From NCBI RefSeq assembly GCF_027912415.1, contig NZ_CP115175.1:1674001-1738000 (forward strand): a stretch of 64,000 bases of DNA, given 5' to 3'. The notes below the pieces were generated by a model. It searched no databases, was not told the DNA's origin, and was given only the letters and a program-made list of their open reading frames with translations. Positions 18,473-27,222 of this stretch are shown here, piece after piece. A program made the position numbers and the translations under genes. The stretch's first letter is position 1; every line of letters begins with the position of its first letter. The stretch is from Homoserinibacter sp. YIM 151385. GTDB lineage: Bacteria > Actinomycetota > Actinomycetes > Actinomycetales > Microbacteriaceae.

Positions 18473-19999
18473 CTAGGTGGCGAGGCCCTGCGCGAGCCGG
18501 TGGTAGGCGGCGTTCCAGCGGAGCTCCCGCTGGAAGCCGCCGAGCTCGGTGCTCTCGTCGATGACGAGGAGCTCGGTGCCCGTCATCTCGGCGAAGTCGC
18601 GGATCACGTCGATCCCGAGCTGCGTCGTCATGACGGTGTGGTGGGCGGCTCCCGCGGCGAGCCACGCGGCGGCGCTCGTGCGGAAGTCGGGGGCGGGACG
18701 CCAGACGGCGTGCCCCACGGGGAGCTTCGGCATCGGCTCCGGGAGCGGGACGTTCTCGACCACGTTCGCGGTGAGGCGGAAGCGGTCGCGGAGGTCGCTC
18801 ATGGCGATCACGAGCGCCGGGCCGGGGTCGGCGGTGAAGACGAGCCGGACCGGGTCGTCCTTGCCGCCGATCCCGAGCGGGTGCACCTCGAGCCGTGGCC
18901 GGCTCGTCGTGAGCGAGGGGCTCACCTCGAGCATGTGCGCGCCGAGGATGAGCTCGGCGCCGGGCTCGAGGTGGTACGTGTAGTCCTCCATGAGGCTCGC
19001 GCCGCCGGGCAGGCCCGCGCCCATGACGGCGGCGGCCCGCACGAGCACGGCGGTCTTCCAGTCGCCCTCCGCGCCGAAGCCGTAGCCGTCCGCCATGAGG
19101 CGCTGGACCGCGAGGCCCGGCAGCTGCCGGAGCCCGCCGAGGTCCTCGAAGCTCGTCGTGAACGCGCCGAAGCCGCCCGCCTCGAGGAAGGATCGCAGCC
19201 CCGCCTCGATCGCCGCGCCGTCCCGGAGCGCGTCGTGGCGCTCGCCGCCCGGACGCAGCTCGGGCGCGACCTCGTAGGACTCGAGGTACTCCTCGACGAG
19301 CGCGTCGACCTCGGGGGCCGGGGCGGCCTCCACCGCCTCCGCGAGCTCGGTGACGCCCCAGGTGTTGACCTGCACGCCGAAGCGCAGCTCCGCCTCCGTC
19401 TTGTCGCCCTCCGTGACGGCGACGTAGCGCATGTTGTCGCCGAAGCGGGCGAGCCGCAGCTCCCGCAGCGCCGCCCGGCCGGCGGCGGCCCGCGCCCAGG
19501 TCCCGACACGCGCGGTGACGGCGGGATCCGAGACGTGCCCGACGACGATCGTGCGCGGCACGCCGAGCCGGGCCGTGATGTAGCCGAACTCGCGGTCGCC
19601 GTGCGCGGCCTGGTTGAGGTTCATGAAGTCGAAGTCGATCTCCGACCAGGGCAGCGCGAACTCCGCCTGCGTGTGGAGGTGGAGCAGCGGCTTGTCGAGC
19701 GCGTCGAGCCCCGCGATCCACATCTTCGCGGGGCTGAAGGTGTGCATCCACACCATCACCCCGATGACGCGCTCGTCGGAGTTCGCCTCGAGCGCGGCGC
19801 GGCGGATCGCGGCCTGGTCGGTGAGGACGGGCCGCCAGACGACGCGCGCCGGCACGTCGGCGCTGCCCTCGAGGCCCGCCGCGACGCGCTGCGACTGCTC
19901 CGCCACCTGGCGGAGGGTCTCCTCGCCGTAGAGGTGCTGGCTCCCGGTGAGGAGCCAGATCTCGCGCTCGGCGGGATCGGGGACGATGCTGCGGGTCAC
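18473..19999 (-). CDS. araA: L-arabinose isomerase
   Basis: 508 residues, the normal length. It converts L-arabinose to L-ribulose, the first step of arabinose breakdown in the cytoplasm. Family hallmarks include [11 protein letters not shown] near the N-terminus, [26 protein letters not shown], the metal/substrate region [11 protein letters not shown] and the C-terminal [12 protein letters not shown] with its metal-binding histidine pair. The GTG start overlaps the araD stop (GTGA), so araD and araA are translationally coupled. Confidence 0.97.
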   Translation of the reverse strand: MTRSIVPDPAEREIWLLTGSQHLYGEETLRQVAEQSQRVAAGLEGSADVPARVVWRPVLTDQAAIRRAALEANSDERVIGVMVWMHTFSPAKMWIAGLDALDKPLLHLHTQAEFALPWSEIDFDFMNLNQAAHGDREFGYITARLGVPRTIVVGHVSDPAVTARVGTWARAAAGRAALRELRLARFGDNMRYVAVTEGDKTEAELRFGVQVNTWGVTELAEAVEAAPAPEVDALVEEYLESYEVAPELRPGGERHDALRDGAAIEAGLRSFLEAGGFGAFTTSFEDLGGLRQLPGLAVQRLMADGYGFGAEGDWKTAVLVRAAAVMGAGLPGGASLMEDYTYHLEPGAELILGAHMLEVSPSLTTSRPRLEVHPLGIGGKDDPVRLVFTADPGPALVIAMSDLRDRFRLTANVVENVPLPEPMPKLPVGHAVWRPAPDFRTSAAAWLAAGAAHHTVMTTQLGIDVIRDFAEMTGTELLVIDESTELGGFQRELRWNAAYHRLAQGLAT

Positions 20000-20706
20000 T
20001 GGAGGGCTCCTTGCGGCGACTGGCCGTAGACGTTCTGGTAGCGGTCGTAGAGGGCGTCGATCTGCTCGGGGGCGAGCGCGACCGGCTCCCCCAGCTGCCG
20101 GGCGATGTGGATGGTGCGCGCCGCATCCTCGACCATGACGGCCGCCTTGACGGCATCCCGCGCGTCGCGGCCGATCGTGAAGGGGCCGTGGTTCGCCATG
20201 AGGACGGCCCGCGAGCGGTGGCCGCGGAGCGTCCCGACGATGCCCCGGCCGATCGAGTCGTCGCCGATGAGGGCCAGGGGGCCGATCGGGATCTCGCCGC
20301 CGAACTCGTCCGCCATCCCGGTGATGACGCAGGGGATCGGCTCGCGGCGGGCCGCCCAGGCGGTCGCGTAGGTGGAGTGCGTGTGCACGACCCCGCCGAC
20401 CTCCGGCATCTCGCGGTAGACGTAGGCGTGCGCGGCCGTGTCGGACGAGGGGCTGCGGTCGCTCCCCGGCGTCGCCGGGACGACGACCCCGTCGAGGTCG
20501 CAGAGGACCATGTTCTCGGGCGCGAGCTCGTCGTAGCCGAGGCCGCTCGGCTTGATGACGAAGAGCTCGGCGCCGGGCACGCGGCCCGAGACGTTGCCGC
20601 CCGTCCACACGACGAGGCCGTTGCGGGTGAGCTCGCCGTGGAGCGCCGCCACCTCCTCGCGGACGCGCGCGATCTGCACCTCGATCTCGGGGGCGAGCGT
20701 CGGCAT
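19996..20706 (-). CDS. araD: L-ribulose-5-phosphate 4-epimerase
   Basis: 236-residue class II aldolase-family epimerase that makes D-xylulose 5-phosphate, the last step before the pentose phosphate pathway. It shows the phosphate-binding [18 protein letters not shown], the zinc site [13 protein letters not shown] and the later ANHGPF histidine. The ATG overlaps the araB stop by one base and is preceded by GGAGGT. The gene order araB-araD-araA is compact and co-translated. Confidence 0.96.
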   Translation of the reverse strand: MPTLAPEIEVQIARVREEVAALHGELTRNGLVVWTGGNVSGRVPGAELFVIKPSGLGYDELAPENMVLCDLDGVVVPATPGSDRSPSSDTAAHAYVYREMPEVGGVVHTHSTYATAWAARREPIPCVITGMADEFGGEIPIGPLALIGDDSIGRGIVGTLRGHRSRAVLMANHGPFTIGRDARDAVKAAVMVEDAARTIHIARQLGEPVALAPEQIDALYDRYQNVYGQSPQGALQ

Positions 20707-22442
20707 CACGCCACCTCCTCGGCGGTGCTCGCGAGGGCGGCCGCACGGCGGCGCTTGAGCCGGCGCATGACCTCGCTGCCGCCCCGGCCGAAGTGGTCGT
20801 GCAGCTCGCGGTAGTCGGCGAAGAGCGCGTCGTAGGCGTCGGCGGATGCGGCATCCGGCACGAAGGCGGCGTCGATCCGGCGGCCCATGGCCTCGCCCGC
20901 GGCCCGCACGTCCGGGTAGGCGCCGGCCGCGACGGCGGCGTGGATCGCCGCGCCGAGGGCGGGACCCTGCTCGCTGCCGATGACGTCGATCGGCATCCGG
21001 AGCACGTCCGCGTAGGTCTGCATGAGGCGCCGGTTGCGGATCAGCCCGCCCGCCGCGACGAAGCGCGTGACGGGCACGCCCGCATCCCGGAAGGTCTCCA
21101 CGATCTGCCGCGCGCCGAACGCGGTCGCCTCGACGAGCGCGCGATAGACGTCCTCGGGGCGGGTCGCGAGCGTGAGCCCGACGACGAGCCCCGACAGCTC
21201 GGTGTCGACGAGCACGCTGCGGTTGCCGGAGTGCCAGTCGAGGGCGAGGAGGCCGTGCGCGCCGACGGGGCGCGCCCAGGCCAGCTCGGAGAGGTGCTCG
21301 TGGACGCTGCGCCCGGCGGCCTCGGCCTCGGCGCGCAGCTCCCCCGGCACCTGCCGCTCGACGTACCAGCCGAGGATGTCGCCGACGCCCGACTGGCCCG
21401 CCTCGTAGCCGTAGAGGCCGGCGACGATCCCGCCGTCGACGACTCCGCACATCCCCGGCACCTCGGCGAGGCGGTCGGAGCTCATGACGTGGCAGGTCGA
21501 GGTGCCCATGATGGCGACCATCTCGCCCGGCGCGGTCGCGCGGGCGGCGGGGGCGGTGACGTGCGCATCCACGTTGCCGACCGCGACGGCGATCCCCTCG
21601 GGGAGGCCCGTCCAGGCCGCGGCCTCGGCCGTGAGACCGCCGGCGCGGTCGCCGAGCTCGCCGATCTCGTGGTCGAGCTTGTCGTCCGCGAACCCGGCGA
21701 AGTCCGGGTTCAGCGCGCCGAGGAACGCCGCGCTCGGCGAGGCGCCGTCCTGTCGGATGCCCTTGTAGCCGGCCGTGCAGGCGTTGCGGAGGTAGACGCC
21801 CGAGAGCTGCCACACGATCCAGTCGGCCGCCTCGATCCAGTGCACCGTCCGCGCGTAGACCTCGGGGTCCTCCTCGAGCAGCTGGAGCGCCTTCGCGACC
21901 TCCCACTCGCTCGAGATCGAGCCGCCGTAGCGGGGCAGCCAGGTCTCGCCGCGCTCGGCCGCGAGCTCGGTGATGCGGGTCGCCTGCGCCTGCGCCGCGT
22001 GGTGCTTCCAGAGCTTCACGTAGGCGTGCGGGTGCTCGCGCAGCTCGGGCAGGTCGCTGAGCGGCGTGCCGTCGGCGAGCACCGGCATCGGGGTGGATGC
22101 GGTGAAGTCGGTCGCGACCCCGATGACGCTCGCGGGATCGATGCCGGCCGCGCGGATCGCGGCGGGCACGGCCTCGCGCAGCACCTCGACGTAGTCGGCG
22201 GCGTCCTGGAGCGCCCACTCGGGCGGGAGCTCGGCGCCGGTCGCCGCGAGCTCGCGATCCATGACGCCGTGGCGGTACTCGTGGACGGCGGAGCCGAGCT
22301 CGGCGCCGTCCTCGACGCGGACGACGAGCGCGCGGCCCGAGAGCGTGCCGAAGTCGATCCCGACGACGTGGCGGGCGGGCTGCCGCGCCGACGACGCCGC
22401 GTGCGGCTCGGCCTGCGGCTCGGCGGGGGATGCGGCGTTCAC
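20706..22442 (-). CDS. araB: L-ribulokinase
   Basis: FGGY-family kinase phosphorylating L-ribulose. It has the N-terminal ATPase motif [11 protein letters not shown], the substrate segment [28 protein letters not shown] and the C-terminal [20 protein letters not shown] place the start at GTG 22442 (578 residues), which has GGAG with 5-6 nt spacing. The frame stays open to GTG 22502, but that start would lie inside the operator. First gene of the arabinose operon. Confidence 0.95.
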   Translation of the reverse strand: MNAASPAEPQAEPHAASSARQPARHVVGIDFGTLSGRALVVRVEDGAELGSAVHEYRHGVMDRELAATGAELPPEWALQDAADYVEVLREAVPAAIRAAGIDPASVIGVATDFTASTPMPVLADGTPLSDLPELREHPHAYVKLWKHHAAQAQATRITELAAERGETWLPRYGGSISSEWEVAKALQLLEEDPEVYARTVHWIEAADWIVWQLSGVYLRNACTAGYKGIRQDGASPSAAFLGALNPDFAGFADDKLDHEIGELGDRAGGLTAEAAAWTGLPEGIAVAVGNVDAHVTAPAARATAPGEMVAIMGTSTCHVMSSDRLAEVPGMCGVVDGGIVAGLYGYEAGQSGVGDILGWYVERQVPGELRAEAEAAGRSVHEHLSELAWARPVGAHGLLALDWHSGNRSVLVDTELSGLVVGLTLATRPEDVYRALVEATAFGARQIVETFRDAGVPVTRFVAAGGLIRNRRLMQTYADVLRMPIDVIGSEQGPALGAAIHAAVAAGAYPDVRAAGEAMGRRIDAAFVPDAASADAYDALFADYRELHDHFGRGGSEVMRRLKRRRAAALASTAEEVA

Positions 22443-22488
22443 GGCGACTCCGGTGTCGGCGGGTGGGGGCGACGGTGCTCCCGGCCTC

Positions 22489-22504
22489 GTGTGACCGTTC
22501 ACAT
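22489..22504. promoter_or_regulatory. Arabinose operator (LacI/AraR-type)
   Basis: Read on the minus strand it is ATGTGAACGGTCACAC, an inverted repeat with the central CG typical of LacI-family sites. It lies just downstream of the araB promoter, where bound repressor would block initiation or elongation. A related half-site, ATGTGACCG, overlaps the promoter at 22524-22539. Confidence 0.72.
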
Positions 22505-22515
22505 CGCGTGCGACG

Positions 22516-22546
22516 ACTCTACCGGCGAAACGGTCACATCTGTCAA
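22516..22546 (-). promoter_or_regulatory. araB operon promoter
   Basis: TTGACA (22546-22541) and a TAGAGT or GGTAGA -10 (22521-22516 or 22523-22518) with a 17-19-nt spacer, upstream of araB and flanked by operator-like sites. Confidence 0.5.
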
Positions 22547-22604
22547 GACCCGATCCCGCACACGGTCTGCGGGGCGTGCGGCCGGCAGGCGCGACGCGGC
22601 GGCC

Positions 22605-23618
22605 TCAGACCGCCGCGGGCCCCGTCGACTCGCGCACGACGAGCTCCGGCGCGATCATCGCGTGATCCGCGTCGAGCGACCCGCGGAGCTCCTCGAGCAG
22701 GATTCCCACCGCGCGCCGGCCCATCTCCGCGAAGTTCTGCCGCACCGTCGTGAGCGGCGGCAGGAAGTGCGCCGACTCGGGGATGTCGTCGAAGCCGACG
22801 ACCGAGAGCTCGCCCGGCACGTCCACGCCCGAGTCGCGCGCCGCGTGCAGGAGCCCCAGCGCCATCTGGTCGTTGCCGGCGAAGATCGCCGTGAAGTCGC
22901 GCACCCGCAGCAGCTCGAGCCCCGCGTAGTAGCCGAAGGAGGCCGACCAGTCGCCGAGGATCGGGGCGCGCGTGCGCAGCTCCGCATCCCCCAGCTCACG
23001 CAGGTAGCCCTGCATGCGGGCCTCCGCCTCGATCCAGTCCTGCGGGCCCGCGATATGGAGGATGTCGGTGTGCCCGAGATCGATGAGGTGCCGGGTCGCG
23101 AGCCGGGCGCCCGCGACCTGGTCGACCGAGAGGCTGCGGCCGATGTCGCGGCCCGTCGACTCGATCGCCACGAAGGGCACCGAGATGCTGAGCTCGTGGA
23201 TCGCCTCGTAGACCCGCACCTGCGGCGCGATGACGACGAGCGCCTCGATCGACTGGGAGAGCAGGTAGTCGAGGCTCGCCTTGATCGAGGCGTAGTCGCT
23301 CGTCTGCGAGTTCGTGATGGTGAGCCGGTAGCCGGCCTCCCGGGCGGCGAGCTCGATCGCGTTGATCGCGGTCTGCGGGCCGTAGTGGGTCGTCATCGCC
23401 GACAGGATGCCGATGGTGCGCGAGCGGCTCGTGACGAGCGCGCGGGCGGCCTGGTTCGGGCGGTAGCCGAGCTCCGCGATCGCGGCGAGCACCCGGTCCC
23501 TCGTCGCCTCGCGGATGCTGGGACTGTCGTTGAGGACGCGCGAGACGGTCTGATACGACACCCCGGCGCGCGCGGCGACATCGCGGATGTTCGGGGCGCG
23601 GACCCGGTCTGTCTCCAT
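22605..23618 (-). CDS. LacI-family repressor, probable arabinose regulator
   Basis: 337 residues from ATG 23618 (or 347 from 23648). N-terminal LacI helix-turn-helix NIRDVAARAGVSYQTVSRVL with hinge helix NQAARALVTSR, then a sugar-binding type 1 periplasmic-like domain ending ELVVRESTG. It lies upstream of araB on the same strand. An operator-like palindrome sits before its own start and a better one before araB. Both fit autoregulation plus control of araBDA-transport by the sugar. The effector is inferred to be arabinose or a metabolite of it. Confidence 0.9.
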   Translation of the reverse strand: METDRVRAPNIRDVAARAGVSYQTVSRVLNDSPSIREATRDRVLAAIAELGYRPNQAARALVTSRSRTIGILSAMTTHYGPQTAINAIELAAREAGYRLTITNSQTSDYASIKASLDYLLSQSIEALVVIAPQVRVYEAIHELSISVPFVAIESTGRDIGRSLSVDQVAGARLATRHLIDLGHTDILHIAGPQDWIEAEARMQGYLRELGDAELRTRAPILGDWSASFGYYAGLELLRVRDFTAIFAGNDQMALGLLHAARDSGVDVPGELSVVGFDDIPESAHFLPPLTTVRQNFAEMGRRAVGILLEELRGSLDADHAMIAPELVVRESTGPAAV

Positions 23619-23650
23619 CGAATCGTCCTCGTCGGGGTGCCGCCGCATCC

Positions 23651-23666
23651 ATGCGCACGTTCACAT
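23651..23666. promoter_or_regulatory. Operator-like site before the LacI gene
   Basis: Minus-strand reading ATGTGAACGTGCGCAT shares the full left arm and central CG with the araB operator, with four of six bases of the right arm. Its position immediately before the regulator suggests autorepression. Confidence 0.5.
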
Positions 23667-23731
23667 GGGCGGGCGAGCCCATTATGCCCCGAGCCCTGCT
23701 CGCATCCCGTGCCCGCCCTCGCCGTTCCCCC

Positions 23732-23808
23732 CTTCCGGAGGTGTTCTGCCCGACACGCCGGGGTTCGGGCCTGCGCCGTCGGCGTGTCGGGCAGAACCCC
23801 TCCGGAAG
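23732..23808. repeat. Long inverted repeat (29-bp arms)
   Basis: Arms 23732-23760 and 23780-23808 pair over 29 bp with a single mismatch around a 19-nt loop; the core word is TTCTGCCCGACACGCC. It lies between the LacI start and the end of the cyclase-family gene. It has no T-run, and is far longer than a normal terminator, though it could end transcription of the cyclase gene. Confidence 0.85.
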
Positions 23809-23826
23809 AAGAAGACGAGGAGGAGG

Positions 23827-24510
23827 TCAGCCGAGCGTCGCGTAGGCGCGCACCGGGAAGGTGCCGAAGCCCTCGATCGCCGGCGGCGCCGCCGTGAAGC
23901 GCGCACCCCGCGACGGCAGGCGGTCGAGGCCGCGGAGGTGCTCGACGACGTGCACGCCCGCGCCGAGGAGCCCCGAGTGCGCCGGGCGCTCGCCGCCGGA
24001 CTCGGTGTCGTCGATGTTGAGGGAGTCGATGCCGACGAGCACCGCGCCCGCGGCGACGAGGTACTCGGTCGCCTCGCCGGTGAGGAAGGGCGCGCCGCTC
24101 GCGTACTCCGGCGTGCCGAAGTGCGCATCCCAGCCGGTGTCGAGCAGCACGGCGGCGCCGCGCAGCTCGCGGTCGTGGAACACCTCGGGCGGGATGCCCC
24201 GCGTGCCGAGATCGCGGAGGTGCAGCACCTCGGCCGGCAGGTCGACGAGGGAGTCGAGCGGCAGCCCCGCGAGATCGGCGCCGCCCTCGTAGCGGTGGAA
24301 GGGGCTGTCGAGGTAGGTGCCGGTGTTGCCGATGAGGGTCATCACGTCCATGCGGAACTCGGTGCCCGGCGCGTAGCGGCCGCGCGAGTCCTCGCGCGTG
24401 AGGTGCGGGGTGATGACGGGCTCGGGGAGGCCGGGGTAGGTGAGCAGTCCCTCGCGGATGGGGTGGCTGAGGTCGATCACCCGGCGGGATCGGGGCTCGG
24501 TGGTCGTCAC
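23827..24510 (-). CDS. Cyclase-family metal-dependent hydrolase
   Basis: 227-residue member of the cyclase / kynurenine-formamidase-like family (Pfam Cyclase): IDLSHPI at the N-terminus, central NTGTYLDSPFH at residues 62-72, and VGIDSLNIDD later. The canonical HxGTHxDxPxH metal motif has lost its first and second histidines (N and Y here) but keeps the aspartate and last histidine. It starts with GTG. The substrate is unknown; a link to tryptophan breakdown is not supported by neighbours. Confidence 0.82.
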   Translation of the reverse strand: MTTTEPRSRRVIDLSHPIREGLLTYPGLPEPVITPHLTREDSRGRYAPGTEFRMDVMTLIGNTGTYLDSPFHRYEGGADLAGLPLDSLVDLPAEVLHLRDLGTRGIPPEVFHDRELRGAAVLLDTGWDAHFGTPEYASGAPFLTGEATEYLVAAGAVLVGIDSLNIDDTESGGERPAHSGLLGAGVHVVEHLRGLDRLPSRGARFTAAPPAIEGFGTFPVRAYATLG

Positions 24511-24663
24511 GCGGTGGACTCCTCTGGGCGGTGCGGGGCGGGGGAGGCGGCGATCGCCGCGACCGCGATCCGGCGCGGTCGTGCGTTCATGATGGCATGA
24601 GGAACGCGAGACCGGACATCGCGATCCTGCCAGTGCCCGCGCCGGAGCCGCCGCACACGCGGA

Positions 24664-24691
24664 AGGGCCGCCCGGTCGCCCGGACGGCCCT
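24664..24691 (-). terminator. Terminator hairpin after second sugar transporter
   Basis: 12-bp stem with one mismatch (AGGGCCGcCCGG / CCGGaCGGCCCT) and 4-nt loop, 17 bp past the binding-protein stop codon on the minus strand. Confidence 0.75.
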
Positions 24692-24708
24692 CCTCGACTG
24701 CGAGCGGA

Positions 24709-25794
24709 CTACTTGGTGAGCGGCTCGAGGTCGGGGTTGTCGGCGTAGACCTCGGCGGCGTTCTCCGCCGTCACGGTCACCGGGTCGAGGTAGAACGTCG
24801 GGACCTCGATGGTCTTGTTGTTCTCCTCGGCGTTCGTCTCCGGCTCGTCGCCGGCGGCGAGGGCCTTGACCATGTCGAGGGCCGCGGCGACGAGGCGACG
24901 CGTGTCCTTGTAGATGGTCATGTACTGCTTGCCCTCCATGATCAGCGGGATCGAGGCGGCCTCGGAGTCCTGGCCGGTGATCACGATGTCGGGCTTGCCG
25001 GCCTGCTCGACCGAGGTGATGACGGCGCGGGCGAGCGTGTCGTTCGGCGAGAGGACGCCGTCGAGCTCGGTCGAGCCGTAGTTGGCCTGGAGCAGCGTGT
25101 CCGCGCGGCTCTGGGCCTCCTCGGGCGCCCAGCCCTGGGTGACGACCTGCTCGAACTCGGTCTGACCCGAGACGATGTTGAGCGTGCCGTCGTCGATCTT
25201 CGGCTGGAGGATGTCGAGCGCGCCGTTGAAGAACACGGCGGCGTTCGGGTCGTCCGGCGAGCCGGCGAAGAGCTCGACGTTGTACGGGCCATCGCCCTTC
25301 GCCTCGAGGCCGTCGAGGAGCGCCTGGCCCTGGGCCTGACCCACCGCGAAGTTGTTGAAGGCGAGGTAGTAGTCGATGTCCTCGGTGTTCTCGAGGATGC
25401 GGTCGTAGGCGATCACGACGGCACCGGACTCGCGCGCCGCGGCGACCTGGGCGCCGAGCTGGCCGCCGTCCTTCGCGCCGATGATGATGACCTTGGCGCC
25501 GTTGGTGACCATGGCGTCGATCTGGGCCTGCTGGTCCGGGACCGGGGTCGACTGGCCCGCGTACTGCACCTCGCCCTTGAAGCCGGCCTCGGCGATCGCG
25601 TCCTCGAAGAGGCCGCCCGCGAGCACCCAGTTCTCCGAGGTCTTGTCGGGCAGCGCGACGCCGATCAGCGAGTCGGCCGCGAAGCCGCCGTCGCCCTCGG
25701 TGCCGGTCTCGGTGTCGGCGCGGGAGGAGCATCCCGCGAGCGCCATCAGCGCGACCGCGGCGACTGCCGTAGTCGTGAGTGCGATCTTTCGCAT
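24709..25794 (-). CDS. chvE: Sugar-binding lipoprotein, second importer (ChvE type)
   Basis: 361-residue lipoprotein, paralogue of the binding protein at 17.3-18.4 kb. It has lipobox LAGC near residue 21, the sugar-binding fold with [41 protein letters not shown] and DGVLSPNDTLARA. The ATG at 25794 is preceded by an in-frame GTG at 25806; neither has a strong ribosome site. Unlike in the first cluster this gene comes last in the operon, 60 bp after the permease. The substrate is a monosaccharide; xylose, glucose or galactose are possible but not shown. Confidence 0.9.
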   Translation of the reverse strand: MRKIALTTTAVAAVALMALAGCSSRADTETGTEGDGGFAADSLIGVALPDKTSENWVLAGGLFEDAIAEAGFKGEVQYAGQSTPVPDQQAQIDAMVTNGAKVIIIGAKDGGQLGAQVAAARESGAVVIAYDRILENTEDIDYYLAFNNFAVGQAQGQALLDGLEAKGDGPYNVELFAGSPDDPNAAVFFNGALDILQPKIDDGTLNIVSGQTEFEQVVTQGWAPEEAQSRADTLLQANYGSTELDGVLSPNDTLARAVITSVEQAGKPDIVITGQDSEAASIPLIMEGKQYMTIYKDTRRLVAAALDMVKALAAGDEPETNAEENNKTIEVPTFYLDPVTVTAENAAEVYADNPDLEPLTK

Positions 25795-25854
25795 GTGTTC
25801 AGTCACTTTCGTTGTGATGGGTTGGTGGTGCAGGGATGGAGCGCGATGCTCCGG

Positions 25855-27222
25855 CTACGCGTTCGGCGTAGTGCTCGGGGGCCGGGAGGAGGCGTCGGGG
25901 CCTCCCTCGCCGGGAACGACCTCGGGTCGCTGCATGGGCGTCGAGACGGTGAGCGGGTCGCCCGCGTCCGAGGGCTTCCCGCGGCCGAACCGGCCGAGGA
26001 TCGAGGGCCGTCCGCTGCGCTTCGAGAGCACGTCGACGGCCACCGCGAGGAGCAGCACGAGCCCCTTGATCATCTGGACGCGGTCGGCGCCGACGCTGAG
26101 GAGCTGGAGGCCGTTGTTGAGGACGGCGATGACGAGACCGCCGACGATCGAGCCGATGACCGTGCCGATGCCGCCCGAGACGGCCGCGCCGCCGATGAAG
26201 ACCGCCGCGATCGCATCCAGCTCCCAGCTGTTGCCGTCGAGCGGGCCCGAGGAGCGCGAGCGGGAGATGAAGACCATGCCGGCGACGGCCGCGAGGATCG
26301 ACATGTTCATCATGACGAAGAAGTTGACGCGCTTGATCTTGACGCCCGAGAGCTCGGCCGCGTGCGAGTTGCCGCCGAGCGAGTAGATGTGCCGGCCGAT
26401 GATCGTGTGGTTCGTCACGAAGGAGTAGACGAGCACGAGCGCGATGAGGATGACGCCCGAGATCGGGAGGCTCTGGCCGGGCCGGCCGCTCGCGAAGAGG
26501 AGGGAGGCGGCGACGATGACGGCGATGAGCGCCGCGATCTTGATGCCGGAGACCCAGACCGGCGCCATCTCGGCGCCGATCTTCGCCTGGCGGCGGCGGA
26601 GCGAGATCTCGTTGTAGATCACCGCGGCGATCGCGAGGACGCCGAGGACGAGCGTCGTGAGGTTGAGCGGGACGCCCCACGCCGGGTCGGGCAGGTACCC
26701 GCCGCCGATCTGGCGGTAGGCCTCGTTCGCGATGGGCTCGGTCGTCGAGCGGCCCACGAACTGGTTGGCGCCGCGGAACAGGAGCATGCCGGCGAGCGTC
26801 ACGATGAACGCCGGCACCCCGACATAGGCCACCCAGAACCCCTGCCAGGCGCCGATGAGCGCGCCCACGACGAGGCCGAGGAGGATCGCGGCCGGCCACG
26901 GGAAGTCCCAGCGGTTCATGGAGATCGCGACGATGATGCCGACGAAGGCGGCGATCGAGCCGACCGAGAGGTCGATGTGCCCCGCGATGATCACCATGAC
27001 CATGCCGATCGCGAGGATCAGCACGTAGGAGTTCGCGAGCACGATGTTGATGACGTTGCCCGGCTGCAGCGTCTTCCCGCCCGTGAGGATCTGGAAGACG
27101 ATGATGATGGCGATGAGGGCGCCGAGGATGCCGAACTGGCGCAGGCTGGACTGCCCGCCGCCGAACATCTTGCCGAGGTCGCGGATCCCTCCGGACTTCT
27201 GGGGTGCAGTGGTGTCGCTCAT
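25855..27222 (-). CDS. mmsB: Sugar ABC transporter permease, second importer (MmsB type)
   Basis: 455-residue multi-helix permease of the xylose/ribose family with [29 protein letters not shown] and ELDAIAAVFIGGAAVSGG. It is clearly paralogous to the permease at 14.4 kb but carries a proline-rich C-terminal tail of about 50 residues (KPSDAGDPL ... TTPNA). The ATG overlaps the ATPase stop (TGATG), so the two are translationally coupled. Confidence 0.92.
   Translation of the reverse strand: MSDTTAPQKSGGIRDLGKMFGGGQSSLRQFGILGALIAIIIVFQILTGGKTLQPGNVINIVLANSYVLILAIGMVMVIIAGHIDLSVGSIAAFVGIIVAISMNRWDFPWPAAILLGLVVGALIGAWQGFWVAYVGVPAFIVTLAGMLLFRGANQFVGRSTTEPIANEAYRQIGGGYLPDPAWGVPLNLTTLVLGVLAIAAVIYNEISLRRRQAKIGAEMAPVWVSGIKIAALIAVIVAASLLFASGRPGQSLPISGVILIALVLVYSFVTNHTIIGRHIYSLGGNSHAAELSGVKIKRVNFFVMMNMSILAAVAGMVFISRSRSSGPLDGNSWELDAIAAVFIGGAAVSGGIGTVIGSIVGGLVIAVLNNGLQLLSVGADRVQMIKGLVLLLAVAVDVLSKRSGRPSILGRFGRGKPSDAGDPLTVSTPMQRPEVVPGEGGPDASSRPPSTTPNA

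Noticed and set aside
23827-24510. Kynurenine formamidase (kynB) name for the cyclase-family gene
   Set aside because: The metal motif is altered and no tryptophan-catabolism genes are present, so a specific name is not supported.
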